From positions 1 through 41,249 of the forward strand of contig SWDT01000219.1 in assembly GCA_009193035.1 (NCBI GenBank): a DNA stretch of 41,249 nucleotides, in the 5' to 3' direction. The stretch is from Halicephalobus mephisto (Eukaryota; Nematoda; Chromadorea; Rhabditida; Panagrolaimidae). Both the position numbers and the translations under genes were made by a program. The notes under the pieces are model-generated. The model saw only the letters and a program-made list of their open reading frames with translations. It was not told where the DNA came from and ran no database searches. Positions 1-9,314 of this stretch are shown here, piece by piece (the first letter of the stretch is position 1; each line of letters opens with the position of its first letter).

Positions 1-535
1 GATATCGATTGGAAAACATCTCTATCGACAAGAATTCCAAACGTTAGAGCAGGCTGTGGGAGCAGCTCTCGCAGAAGAAGGAATACAAAAGTTAGAAAGA
101 GCGGAGAATCTCTCGACCATCAATCACACCATCAATGCCATGACAAATCAAGAGGTTGAAGCCATCTCATGCAACTTAGCAAATCTTAAGATGCAACCAC
201 AAATGGGACGTGGAGACTTCTGAACATCGATGCCCAATCGTCCACGTCAAGGGGACCAATACAAAAATCAAGAAGGAACAGAAAAAGGAATATAATTGGT
301 TGTTCCAAATCATATTAACAAACACAGGATAGCCAACAAATGAAAAGGAAAAAGAAAAGCTACAAGAAGATATTCAACACTTCCTCATCAAGAAAGAAGT
401 CATTCATCGATCCAACGTAGAAAAGATGACGGTAAAGCTTAAAGAGAGGGCGGGGTGGCCCAACATGACCACCAACATCATCAAAGTCATCAAATCAGCA
501 AATCCACATGAGCATGCAGGAAGAGTTCAGACAGG

Positions 536-882
536 TTGGAAAATAGCTATAAAGAACTTTCAGCTCAGAACTTAACTCATGCCGCGAAAGAAATAACGAC
601 AATACGATCAGCAAGAGATAAGACAACGAAAATCGGAGATTTAGTCTTATTCCGTAAATATGTGAAGAAGAACAAGCTGGACCACAGATGGTCAGGACCA
701 TTCCGAGTAATTGATGTCCAGCAACCAAATGCAGTCATCACACCGATCGACGACCGATAAGCACGAAGACTGTAAGAACTGATCGTCTTAAACGATTCAA
801 CGAACCAATCACATTACCATTACGTCCGTTAAGAAGAAGAAATGAGAAAGAAGATGAAGAACCACAGGACGAAAGTTTTTAA
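536..882 (+). pseudogene. Retrotransposon integrase C-terminal fragment, frameshifted
   Basis: The first part (536-757) holds the GDLVLFRK...WSGPFRVID pattern of the integrase C-terminal (GPY/F-like) module that follows the catalytic core in gypsy-class Pol. A stop follows at 758-760, and the matching continuation (TVRTDRLKRF, then a basic/acidic tail) is found in another frame from 766 to a stop at 880-882. The polyprotein is therefore broken here by a small indel. No RNase H or integrase catalytic residues are present upstream in the window. This is a non-functional remnant. Confidence 0.75.
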
Positions 883-1038
883 GTGAATACTGTAACCATT
901 GTAACATTTACTCATTTATCCTTTATTGTAGTCATTCTCTCTTAATCGCATAGGACTCACATCTAACACAAGTAGTTAGCCAATCAGACGCCGAATTGAC
1001 TGAGAGCGATGAGGACACCGCTTTAAAGCGGGGGCAAA

Positions 1039-1356
1039 TGTAGGCACAAAGATCGGTCTTAAACCGGAACGGCCTAGACAGGATGCCCAAAGCTCCGCCC
1101 AGTCAGCCGACGCCTGTGAAGTGAGACTAAAGTGTTAGAGAGTCAGTCTTTGAGAAAATCCAGCTTTAGACGGGTCCGAGTTTGACTTCGGTCAAACGAG
1201 GACCTTTCCTCTTTTGTTTTATGCTTATGTTAAGATAAACAAGCTTAATTGCTAAATAGTAGGAACCAACAGTTTTCCGCCTAATCAAGGAGCTCCCAAG
1301 ATGTCACACCATCGACATCCCCTCACACATCTTATCGAACCACCCCCTTCACTACA
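1039..1356 (+). repeat. 3' LTR of the retrotransposon
   Basis: It begins TGTAGG directly after the purine-rich run AAAGCGGGGGCAAA (polypurine tract, about 1025-1038) and ends ACTACA at 1356. The ends form the perfect inverted pair TGTAG/CTACA with canonical TG...CA termini. Length is 318 bases. The second LTR is not in the window, so the limits rest on the PPT and terminal inverted repeats only. Confidence 0.7.
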
Positions 1357-2362
1357 TGTTTAAAGTATTAAATAAGAACTGTACATTCCTACTTTCGAAA
1401 TAGAAAAATGAAGTTTCGATGTAATTGAATAACTTCCATTAGAAGTAATTGATTCTGTGTTACTTTAATTCTTCTGAATTCAAGAATCAAAGAAATCTCT
1501 CGTGATCTCGAGAATTTACAAAATATTCTGAATACGAAATTAGTTTACTTGTTGTTCCCTTCTTTTAAACATATCATGCACTTCGTTTTTTAGAAGAAAA
1601 TCACTGATAAAAGCTTGCATTTCATCCTTGATCAGTATCGATTTAGAGAAAATTGGAGAACTCACTTTCAGAGAATGTTTAAAAAAAATTGAAGAGTGAA
1701 GCAATTTAAAGACATGAAATTTAAAAAAAATGATCTTTATTCAGTTTAGGAAATTACAGAAAGTTTACAGATTCCTATGTATTATTTCAATAAACAGACA
1801 GATGAAATTGGTTTAACAGATTTCTATGAACAAAACATATTTGAATTGGCGCCAAATCTCATTTGATATTGCTTGTGAGTTGTCAATGTCAAACAAATTA
1901 TTCTCTTGTTGGTTAGTTCCTTCTTCAAGATAATTTTAAATAACTACATAAAATAGAAGATATAAAGCAGTAGATTAGATTCATAAGATGGAAATCCAAG
2001 TTTGTCATTCTCTTGTGATTCCTTCTGTTTCTACTGTTCTTATTCTCATCTTTGTTAATTATTCAGATTCTCATTAAGATTATCTTCTGACTTTCGTCTG
2101 CTACTACAGAACTAAAAAATTAGGTTTAAGTCAGTTGATGCTTTTTTTCTGCATCAGTTGAAAATTGATTTTTGGAGAGTTTTCTGTCATGGAAGGGAGT
2201 GGCTTAAATCATGATCATTGAAAGATGACCAAAGTTCCTTTTGAGTTACCCTTCTGTGATAAGGCATCAGTTAGTTCTGTAGAGTTGGGTGAATTCAGTA
2301 AATATTTATTTTTATTGATTTGTTCTGCGATTGTAAAATATTGAGTCATTATTGATGTTAAA
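1357..2362. other. AT-rich intergenic DNA, no gene seen
   Basis: I see no conserved coding stretch, RNA gene or clear repeat between the LTR and the decayed gene that starts at 2363. The short open frames here lack splice context and look random. Confidence 0.5.
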
Positions 2363-4103
2363 ATGGCTGATTGTTTAGGCCGTGAATGTAAATTAGGATG
2401 GAGATACAATGAATCTTTAGAGTGGTTGATACCGGTTGATGGAGAACCTCCTGATGTTAAGTCGCAAATCTTGAATAAATGGAAATATGGAGCTTTTCCT
2501 TTGTCATCGACTATTATTCCGTACTGGGCAAGTTTCTTGTTCGTTCAGTAAATTCATTGTGAATATTTTAGTCATTCATAAGTCTCTCTCTAGAGGTGCG
2601 CTGCAAAAAACTCCTCGATTTCCGGATTATCTTCGACGATAATGAATATTGGGAAGTTCTTTGTTGTTTTGAAAGAGAAGAAAAATATTCCGAGAAGCTT
2701 CCAAAGTATCCATCTAACTGCAGTTATTTTGTAAGTGAAATCGTTTACGGCATGGATTTATGGGTGCAGTTTCCAAAAATAGGATTTCTAAGAAATATGT
2801 TTGAGGTAAGAGTTGCCAACATAAATCTCACATATCAGTAGAGAATTTATTCCAATTAGATTAAATTTTCGACAGATCTTGAAAAGATATTATAAAGTGA
2901 ATAATTTTGAGAATAAGTTCTTGATAGTAAATTATACAACTATTTGAATTATTTTTGTCTACTTTAACAGAAAGTTCTTTCAGATAGATGATTTATTTAG
3001 GAAAAGAAGTTTCAATGAAGCCCAAAAGAAAACCAAATGCAGAGTTTTGGTCAACTATGACGAAATCAGAGAAATGACTCTGGAAGAACTTTTGAATTTT
3101 ATGGATGAAATAAAGGAAGGGAAACATTCTCAATACAATATTCCTGTCAAGTTTGGATGTGACAAACTAAGTCAGGAAATTCGAGGAACTGTCATCAGTA
3201 ATCAATGGGAATTTGGATACTTCCTCTCATATCTCTACTGTGTTTACCGGAAAATTGAAATGAAAATAGAGAAAGCTGAGTATCCGGGTATTCTTCAAGA
3301 TATGGAATTAAAAGAGAAGTCGTTTGATAAAATTATTGCTAATTTAAATAAAGCAAAAGAAGATTACAAATCAATGGACAGAAATGATTTCTCGAAAATG
3401 TATCCGGTGTTGAAGAGACTCTTCTTTTGTTACGCTGATTACATCAAATATTCAATGGACAATATGAATGACATGTATGAAGGAGACCATCTTCCGGGAA
3501 CAGTAGAGGAAATTGGACTTTGGCTCCAAAAATTAAACAAGATGTCACCAAATAAGAGTAGCGAAGCATGAGTTAAATATGTAGATTCTTACGTTACAAT
3601 CTCTCCTGGTTATGAATAAGTTGTTCAGGCACTTCGCAAAATTTCTAAATTTAGTTATTTTCCAGTGATCAATGATAGTGAAACAGTTGAACCGTACATC
3701 ATGAAACAGAATGAGAAGAAAATTTCATTTTGATCTTTTGACACGAAAGAAGTTCAGAGAACAAAAATTTTATTTGGATTGGTAGAAATGGAAGGGACTA
3801 TTGCAAATCACATATCTAACTACTCAAGTTTATTAGAGTTAGAATGCCCAGAAAGATGCACTTCGAGTTTGAGAAGATGGATCTGCTCTAAATGTGGGAA
3901 TATCGTTAATATTAGGATTAATATCATTGGATGGCACTTTTTTCTGTCCTTGCGGATCAAAGAAATACGAAGAGAAACTTTTCATTTGTCACCGTCCAAG
4001 TCATCAATGGAACAGAGAACTAAAACAACCTATTGATCGTGCTGAACTTCTGTGGGTGATTGACTGGTATTCCATAAATGAAATGGCAAATCTGGCCAAT
4101 TAG
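2363..4103 (+). pseudogene. Decayed multi-exon gene, unknown family, zinc-ribbon-like C-terminus
   Basis: Plausible exons in phase: 2363-2527 (ATG in good context), 2596-2805 (donor GTAAGA), 2984-about 3610 (acceptor TTTCAG, donor GTTATG) and 3666-about 4103 (acceptor TTTTCCAG). The first intron would need a GC-AG pair, which is uncertain. Reading on in frame meets two TGA stops, at 3569-3571 and 3731-3733, each followed by further coding-like sequence. Near 3895-3920 a net +1 shift separates WICSKCG from FFCPCGSKK, which together look like a Cys4 zinc ribbon (CxxC, then CxCG). I do not recognise the family. If the first TGA were the true end, exons 1-3 alone would encode about 320 residues. 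Unrelated to the neighbouring retroelement as far as I can see. Confidence 0.5.
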
Positions 4104-5034
4104 TGAATTTCCGTAGATAAGTGTCAAACAACTTTTTCCATTTAAATTTACATAGTGATATCTAGTTGTGTCTACTCAATTATCTAACTTCCCTCTTGAT
4201 ATATTTAGAAACAGGGTTTGTTCAAAAATAAAGTTAGAAAACCTTGAACGCCGAAAATCTGAATCTTCTTGAAACCATCCTTTTATGGTTTTTCAAAGTT
4301 AAACAAATGTAAGAATACTCAAATGACTCCAGATAATTGATTTTGAGATATCCTTTATTTCTACGAGTCCGAAATCAACTCCCACCACAATCACTGATAA
4401 ACTTACTTTTCACAATCAGGAACTTGGCTGGAATGGAGTCCTCATTCTGACAGACACGAATACTTGAGGAAGACAGTAAATAGAACAGGACTAGACTGAA
4501 CTCTGATTTGGAGTAACTGGAATCTAAACACCTTGAATTAGATCTTATTGATGTTCTCAGAGTAGCATTACTCTCTTCTCACTATGTGCTCTATTTTGGA
4601 TTCGCTTTACTCACGAACACCTTCTCTAAGAGGAGAATTAGAAATTTGTATTACAGTAATTTCACACCACTGCTCATTTTTAATCTTTCTAGTAATTTAA
4701 ATTCCACAAAAACTTCTAAATTCTCTCAATTTCCCTTCAAAAAGGGATATATTTCGATATCTACCTTGCTTGGAAATTGTTTCATTTGAATGAGATATAA
4801 ACTCAATAAACTCAATAACTGAAATATAAAAATAAGAATCTTAATTCTTGAAAATAAAAAAGATACACCTGATAAGAATTTAATCCAATTTGATATGCTT
4901 TAACCTAATTACGAAGTAAATTAATTTCGATTGATCGTGTCTTCCTTGTGGCTTATTTAACATTTCTAAGATGAATCGTAAGCTTTCTTGCGTATTGTAG
5001 ACTTTAAAATGCTGAATCAAACGGTATATGATTG

Positions 5035-5170
5035 TGAGGACAGAAAAATAAACTAGAAAAAAATTGAAACGACAATTTGAATATCAGAGAATGTGGAATA
5101 CTGCAAAGAAGGACTGAGATTCTAGGTTGTATTTTGTAAGAGTTATATAATAATTGTATTTGTGTCTTAC
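5035..5170 (+). repeat. Diverged third copy of the 157-base repeat family
   Basis: It shares the ordered blocks AACTAGAAA, GAATATCAG, GAATACTG and TATATAATAATTGTA with the tandem pair at 12441-12754, in the same orientation. It is more diverged than those two are from each other. Confidence 0.5.
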
Positions 5171-5666
5171 CTTGACAATTACCCATATCATACCGTTTAT
5201 CTTTGTGTCACATTCTCTGCCAAATCACAATTTTTTGTTATTTGTCGGAATAATAGCTTCTTTTTTGTCTAACTCTTGATCCTTAGTGAAAATCCAAATA
5301 AGTTGCTATTAAATTCTGGGAAGCTTCAAAAGTTTCTGTGGACTTCTAGGAAATTTCAGAACCTCTTTTCAAAGTTTACAAATTTCTGGAAGTGTTGCAG
5401 ACAGATCTCCATGTGTTAATTAATTTTTCAAAAAAGTAATCAGGAGTATGAAAAAGTGAAATCCTAAATTTAGAGGTTTTCTGAATTATCTCGTTCCAGG
5501 TTGTTTAGCAAAAATGGAATACAGATTCTGAATCAGTATTTTGAGGAATTCAAAGTTATATATAAATTGTTTCACATGTTATCTAAAGTCCATTTCCTTG
5601 TCAATTTATTAAAATTTAAAGATACGATCTTGCTTGTTAATTTTTAAATTCTTACTGCTTACCCTT

Positions 5667-5757
5667 AGGGAACTTGCCTAAAATACGTATGGCCTACACG
5701 GCACTTTTCTGGAACCCCCTCCGCCGGTAAGCCTTACATATTTTAGGCAAGGTCCCT
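5667..5757. repeat. 91-base inverted-repeat element (hairpin, MITE-like)
   Basis: The left arm 5667-5693 and right arm 5731-5757 are reverse complements over 27 bases with three mismatches; the shared core is CTTGCCTAAAATA on the left and its complement on the right. The 37-base middle is GC-richer than its surroundings. It fits a tiny palindromic transposon derivative or a hairpin repeat; no target duplication is evident. Confidence 0.65.
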
Positions 5758-5762
5758 TATAT

Positions 5763-6242
5763 ATAAATTACAGTCCTAATGAAGTAGTAAAATAATTCCC
5801 ACCTTTATTGGAAGTAAAAATACACCGTTTTTGAAGCATTAATTTTTGTCATTTATATTTAGCAATTTTATTCAGACAGTATTTATTTTTATATAAATAA
5901 TGCTTTGAATATAGTAGTAAAATGAATAAAATACTCAGCTTAAATTTAAATATAAAATTCTGGTCTTATTCTTTAATCTTCGTTGCTGTTTATCCTTGTG
6001 TGTAAATTACGATTTTAACAAAGTAGTAAAATTGGTAAAATAATTTTCATTTTCATTAGAATTTAAAATTTAACAGTTTTTGCATTAATTTTTACTACTT
6101 ATATCTGGAAGTATTAATAAGATGGTAAGTATTTACTTTTATGTGCAAATTATAATCCTTTGAATAAAATGAACAAAATAATTCTCAGCTTAGATTCAGA
6201 TAAAATTGTGGCCTTGTTCTCTAACCCTCGATTTCTTTACTC
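5763..6242 (+). repeat. Diverged tandem duplication, two units of about 235-245 bases
   Basis: Unit 1 (about 5763-5997) and unit 2 (about 5998-6242) share blocks in the same order: TAAATTAC, AAGTAGTAAAAT, GCATTAATTTTT, AGTATTTA, AAATAATGCTTTGAA or its counterpart, CTCAGCTTA and a TTATTCTTTAATC / TTGTTCTCTAACC tail. Divergence is high, so the event is old. It abuts the hairpin element. Confidence 0.5.
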
Positions 6243-6437
6243 TTGCAGTGTGCTGGCCAGTTGCTTTAGTCGCTAACTCGGCCGTTTATGTCTGACAAGT
6301 TTGTACATCATCAAAATTATTTGTTATTTTACAGCGTTGCTGAATGTCGAAATTTATTCCATTAATTGGTATTCTATCGAAAAGAATGGTATTAATGCAT
6401 ATTTCGAGTGATTAATTGTTTTCCAATTGTTCGTACC

Positions 6438-8482
6438 ATGGTTGGCGTCGGGATTGAGGATTTGCCGAGGACAGTTTTGGAGCATATTTTCCACTTTTTA
6501 AGGCCTTATGGATCGTTGAATAACGCTCGTCAAGTGAACTCCAGATGGCGATATATCATCGATAATTCTGTCAAGTCGATGAAAAGACGGTATTCGTCAT
6601 GCAAAGATTTTTCTTGGATTGAAATCAATGAAAGAGTTTCTCACGAGGGATTTTCGCTCTATATTAGTGAACGCGGTGGACATGCAGCTTGTTATTCCAA
6701 AAGTGACAACTCGATGTACATGTTCGGAGGATGCACAGCTAGGTACTCTCCTCTGTCCGACTTCTGGAAGTTGAATTTAGTAAGTTTTCATATATCAACT
6801 TTTTCGCAAATTTCTTTAGGATACGTTAGAATGGCAGAGGATAGCTCAGCAAGGCGACGTTCCTTCTCCTAGAAGTTTGTGTAGCTTAGTCGACTGCGGA
6901 GAAGTGCTTATTCTCTTCGGTGGATATGCCAAGTCATCCATGAATCCCATCAATCAGCATGTGCAATTCTTTGGTGATCTCTTTTACTATGTAAAAAAAC
7001 AAGAAAAATGGATGCAGGTCGGTTTGATTTGCTTTTTTTGATAACAGTGTTCTTCAGGTTGGACCGGAATTTTCGTCAATTAAAGCATTAGCTTCTCATG
7101 GAGCTTCGATCATTCAAAATCGCTGGATGGTGATATATGGAGGGTCGACTGGGGAAGACTTCAGCGGCAATGTTTATGCTTATGATTTATATAACCAAAT
7201 CTGGGCTTCTGTCCAGTGTTTTGGGTATGATTTCTGGTATTTTTTAAACATAAATGGTGGAATTTTCCAGAGAACCTCCATCACCTCGTCACGGTCACTG
7301 TCAAATAGTGGTCGACGAATACAATTTACTGATTATCGGAGGTGCTGGGGTTATCCGAGGAGTGTACAGCGATATATTTCTACTGACTTTTGAGCCAAGT
7401 ATGGATCAAGCAACTTGGAGACAAATCAAGGTAGTTATTGCATATGACAAAAATTCATGATTCTATTTTAGGTTTTGAACAAGGAACTTTGGCCTCCTCA
7501 TTTTTGGGGAGTTAGAGGATGCCGAGTTGCAAACAAAGTCGTTTTCTTAAGCCGTCCACAATATGTCGATTCAGAAACGGGTTCTTATCGCCAACGACCG
7601 ACTTTGAGCACAGCTGTATCTGTTACTTCGTCATCTTCCAGCGGACAGTCCCGTTTGTCCTCGCCCGATTCTCCCCAAGATAGAAGAGCAGTCGCCGCTG
7701 CTTTTTCCAATGCTTCTAAGGAAAGCACCCTTACTGAATCAGCAGCTCTTCGTCGCAAATCCCAATTTCTTACCTCACGATCCTTGGATGAACAGGTCAG
7801 TTAATCACAAAAATTGTTCGGTTAATTTTTTATTTTTAGAAAGCAGATGAAGTAAATCGACTATCTAGTAATAGTAACTTGAGTGTATTAGGACATCAAC
7901 AACCAACTCTTTTGAATCACAACAAGTCCCTGGAGTTACAACGAGCATGTTCGATCCCTGCAATTATCGTCGGAGAAATCCCCAAGCTGATAATTACAGA
8001 TGACTTGTGCACACCGAAACAACCTCAAAAATCGATTGCAACGTGAGTTTTTACTTTACAAATAATTGTAGTTTTTAAATTTTCAGAGAAAACGGTAAAA
8101 ATACAAACTCCCATAGTTATTTAAACAACGAAGAACCTAACGGGCATGAATTCAACGAAACATTAAATTTACAAAGAAGACTATGTGTTTTTATGTTGGA
8201 TATTTCGGATATTTCAACTAATTACACTGCAAGGTGGTTTTTATTTTTTTGTTTTTATATATATTTGGATTTTGTAGTTGGTATCAGTGCCCAGTTCAGC
8301 CTAATGCTCCTCCAACGTTGATTCTGTATTCATTAGTAGAAGCCAATGGAGAACTGATTGTCTTTGGTGGATTGAAAGATGCTTCAAATGCTAATCCATT
8401 CCTGAATGTTAATTTACCAAATGAACCGGGTTCTGCTACAAATTGCACATATTTATTAAAACCAAACTACTTTCATTTGTAA
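6438..8482 (+). CDS. F-box and kelch-repeat protein, FBXO42 homologue
   Basis: Eight exons: 6438-6779, 6820-7017, 7058-7224, 7271-7430, 7472-7795, 7840-8042, 8087-8233, 8278-8482, all joined in phase by GT-AG introns of 40-46 bases; 581 residues. Residues about 5-45 form an F-box (DLPRTVLEHIFHFL), which in the family binds Skp1 in an SCF ubiquitin ligase. Kelch blades follow with GG motifs (MYMFGGCT, LILFGGYA, MVIYGGST, LLIIGGAG), then a Ser-rich linker and a last blade (ELIVFGGL) preceded by CVFMLDISD. This split order, with a separate C-terminal blade, is that of human FBXO42 (JFK), which targets p53 in mammals. The target here is unknown. First gene of a likely operon with GMF. Confidence 0.9.
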
Positions 8483-8525
8483 ATTACAAATCAATGAAGA
8501 AAATTAACGAGTGCTGGAACTAGTC

Positions 8526-8620
8526 AATAAAAAGTTTTAAAATAATTTTGAAAGAAAATTCTGTTAAATCGGATATGTATTTTTGATTTTATAAAATTGT
8601 TTACTTTAAATTAATTTCAG
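8526..8620 (+). promoter_or_regulatory. Intercistronic poly(A) signal and trans-splice acceptor
   Basis: AATAAA at 8526-8531 lies 44 bases after the F-box gene stop. A T-rich stretch ends in TTAATTTCAG at 8611-8620, 22 bases before the GMF start codon. The gap of 160 bases from stop to ATG, with poly(A) signal then acceptor about 90 bases later, matches nematode operon spacing where the downstream message receives an SL2-type leader. The trans-splicing itself is inferred. Confidence 0.6.
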
Positions 8621-8642
8621 GATTCTGTAGTGCCTTCTCATT

Positions 8643-9241
8643 ATGGTAGGTTTTTGTAATTAAATCACTAATGATAATGTTTTTTAGAGCGGGTCTTTAG
8701 CAATTTGTCAAATTCCGGATGATGTTAAAAAACAGCTTCAGGATTTTCGTTTTAAAAAAAGCAACTTCACTAATGCGATAATCTGTATGTATTTAGTTTT
8801 ACAATTTTGTAATTTTTTATTTAGTAAAAATTGATCGTGAAGACAAATTGATAAAAGTTGAAGAAGTCCTTGAGGTGAGATTTTTAACTTAAATTTTTAC
8901 TTTTTAAATCAAGTTTTATTTTTACTTTTTAAAATTAAATTAAAGTTAATTTTTAAATTATGATTTTTTAGAACTGTAGTATTGAGGAGATCCAAGATCA
9001 ACTTCCAAGTCAACAACCTCGCTTTGTGGTGCTTAGTTATGAATTAAAACATTCCGATGGTCGTATATCTTTCCCGATGTGCCTTCTTTTTTACTCTCCT
9101 TCTGGATGTAGTACTGAGCTCCAGATCCTCTATGCGGGAAGTCGAAATCACTTGGTTAACGAATGTGAACTTACTAAATCCGCTGAAGTGCGGGAAATTG
9201 AAGACATTACTAAGGAATTCCTCGATTCCAGATTCAGTTAA
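8643..9241 (+). CDS. Glia maturation factor (ADF-H domain, Arp2/3 debranching)
   Basis: Four exons: 8643-8645 (the start codon alone, followed by GTAGGT), 8688-8784, 8825-8874, 8972-9241; 139 residues, the usual GMF length. The single ADF-H domain shows the GMF signatures LPSQQPRFVV, DGRISFPMCLLF, YAGSRNHLV and ELTK. GMF binds Arp2/3 and prunes branched actin rather than binding actin filaments like cofilin. An exon holding only ATG is unusual but forced by frame: the next exon gives SGSLAICQIPDDV, matching the family N-terminus. AATAAA at 9308-9313 provides the 3' end. Likely the second gene of an operon. Confidence 0.93.
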
Positions 9242-9272
9242 ATTCACTTGCTAAATTTTTCATCAGTTTATA

Positions 9273-9313
9273 TTTATTCCATTTTTTCAGTTTTGTGTAT
9301 TTTTTAAAATAAA
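9273..9313. terminator. Overlapping convergent poly(A) signals of GMF and dac-1
   Basis: On the plus strand AATAAA for GMF is at 9308-9313, two bases before the dac-1 stop codon (9315-9317, minus strand). On the minus strand AATAAA for dac-1 reads from 9278 to 9273, between the GMF stop and its own poly(A) signal. The two 3' UTRs must overlap. Confidence 0.65.
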
Positions 9314-9314
9314 G

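Larger units (their letters stand above)
1..1356 (+). mobile_element. 3' part of a degenerate LTR retrotransposon
   Basis: The left end of the window carries the 3' end of an LTR retroelement: coding debris, an integrase C-terminal fragment (536-882), a polypurine tract (about 1025-1038) and one 318-base LTR. Bases 20-225 are open in one frame with a Glu/Gln-rich, gag-like composition and run almost directly into the integrase tail, so most of pol appears to be missing: an internally deleted copy. The integrase tail and PPT/LTR layout fit Ty3/gypsy (Cer-like) elements; BEL/Pao is the alternative. The 5' LTR would lie left of the window, so age and target duplication cannot be judged. Confidence 0.75.
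4104..6437. other. Repeat-bearing intergenic region
   Basis: No gene supported. It contains a diverged copy of the 157-base family (about 5035-5170), a 91-base hairpin element (5667-5757) and a diverged direct duplication (about 5763-6242). The last 190 bases, with a GC-richer patch at about 6246-6290, would be the promoter side of the F-box/kelch gene. Confidence 0.55.
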
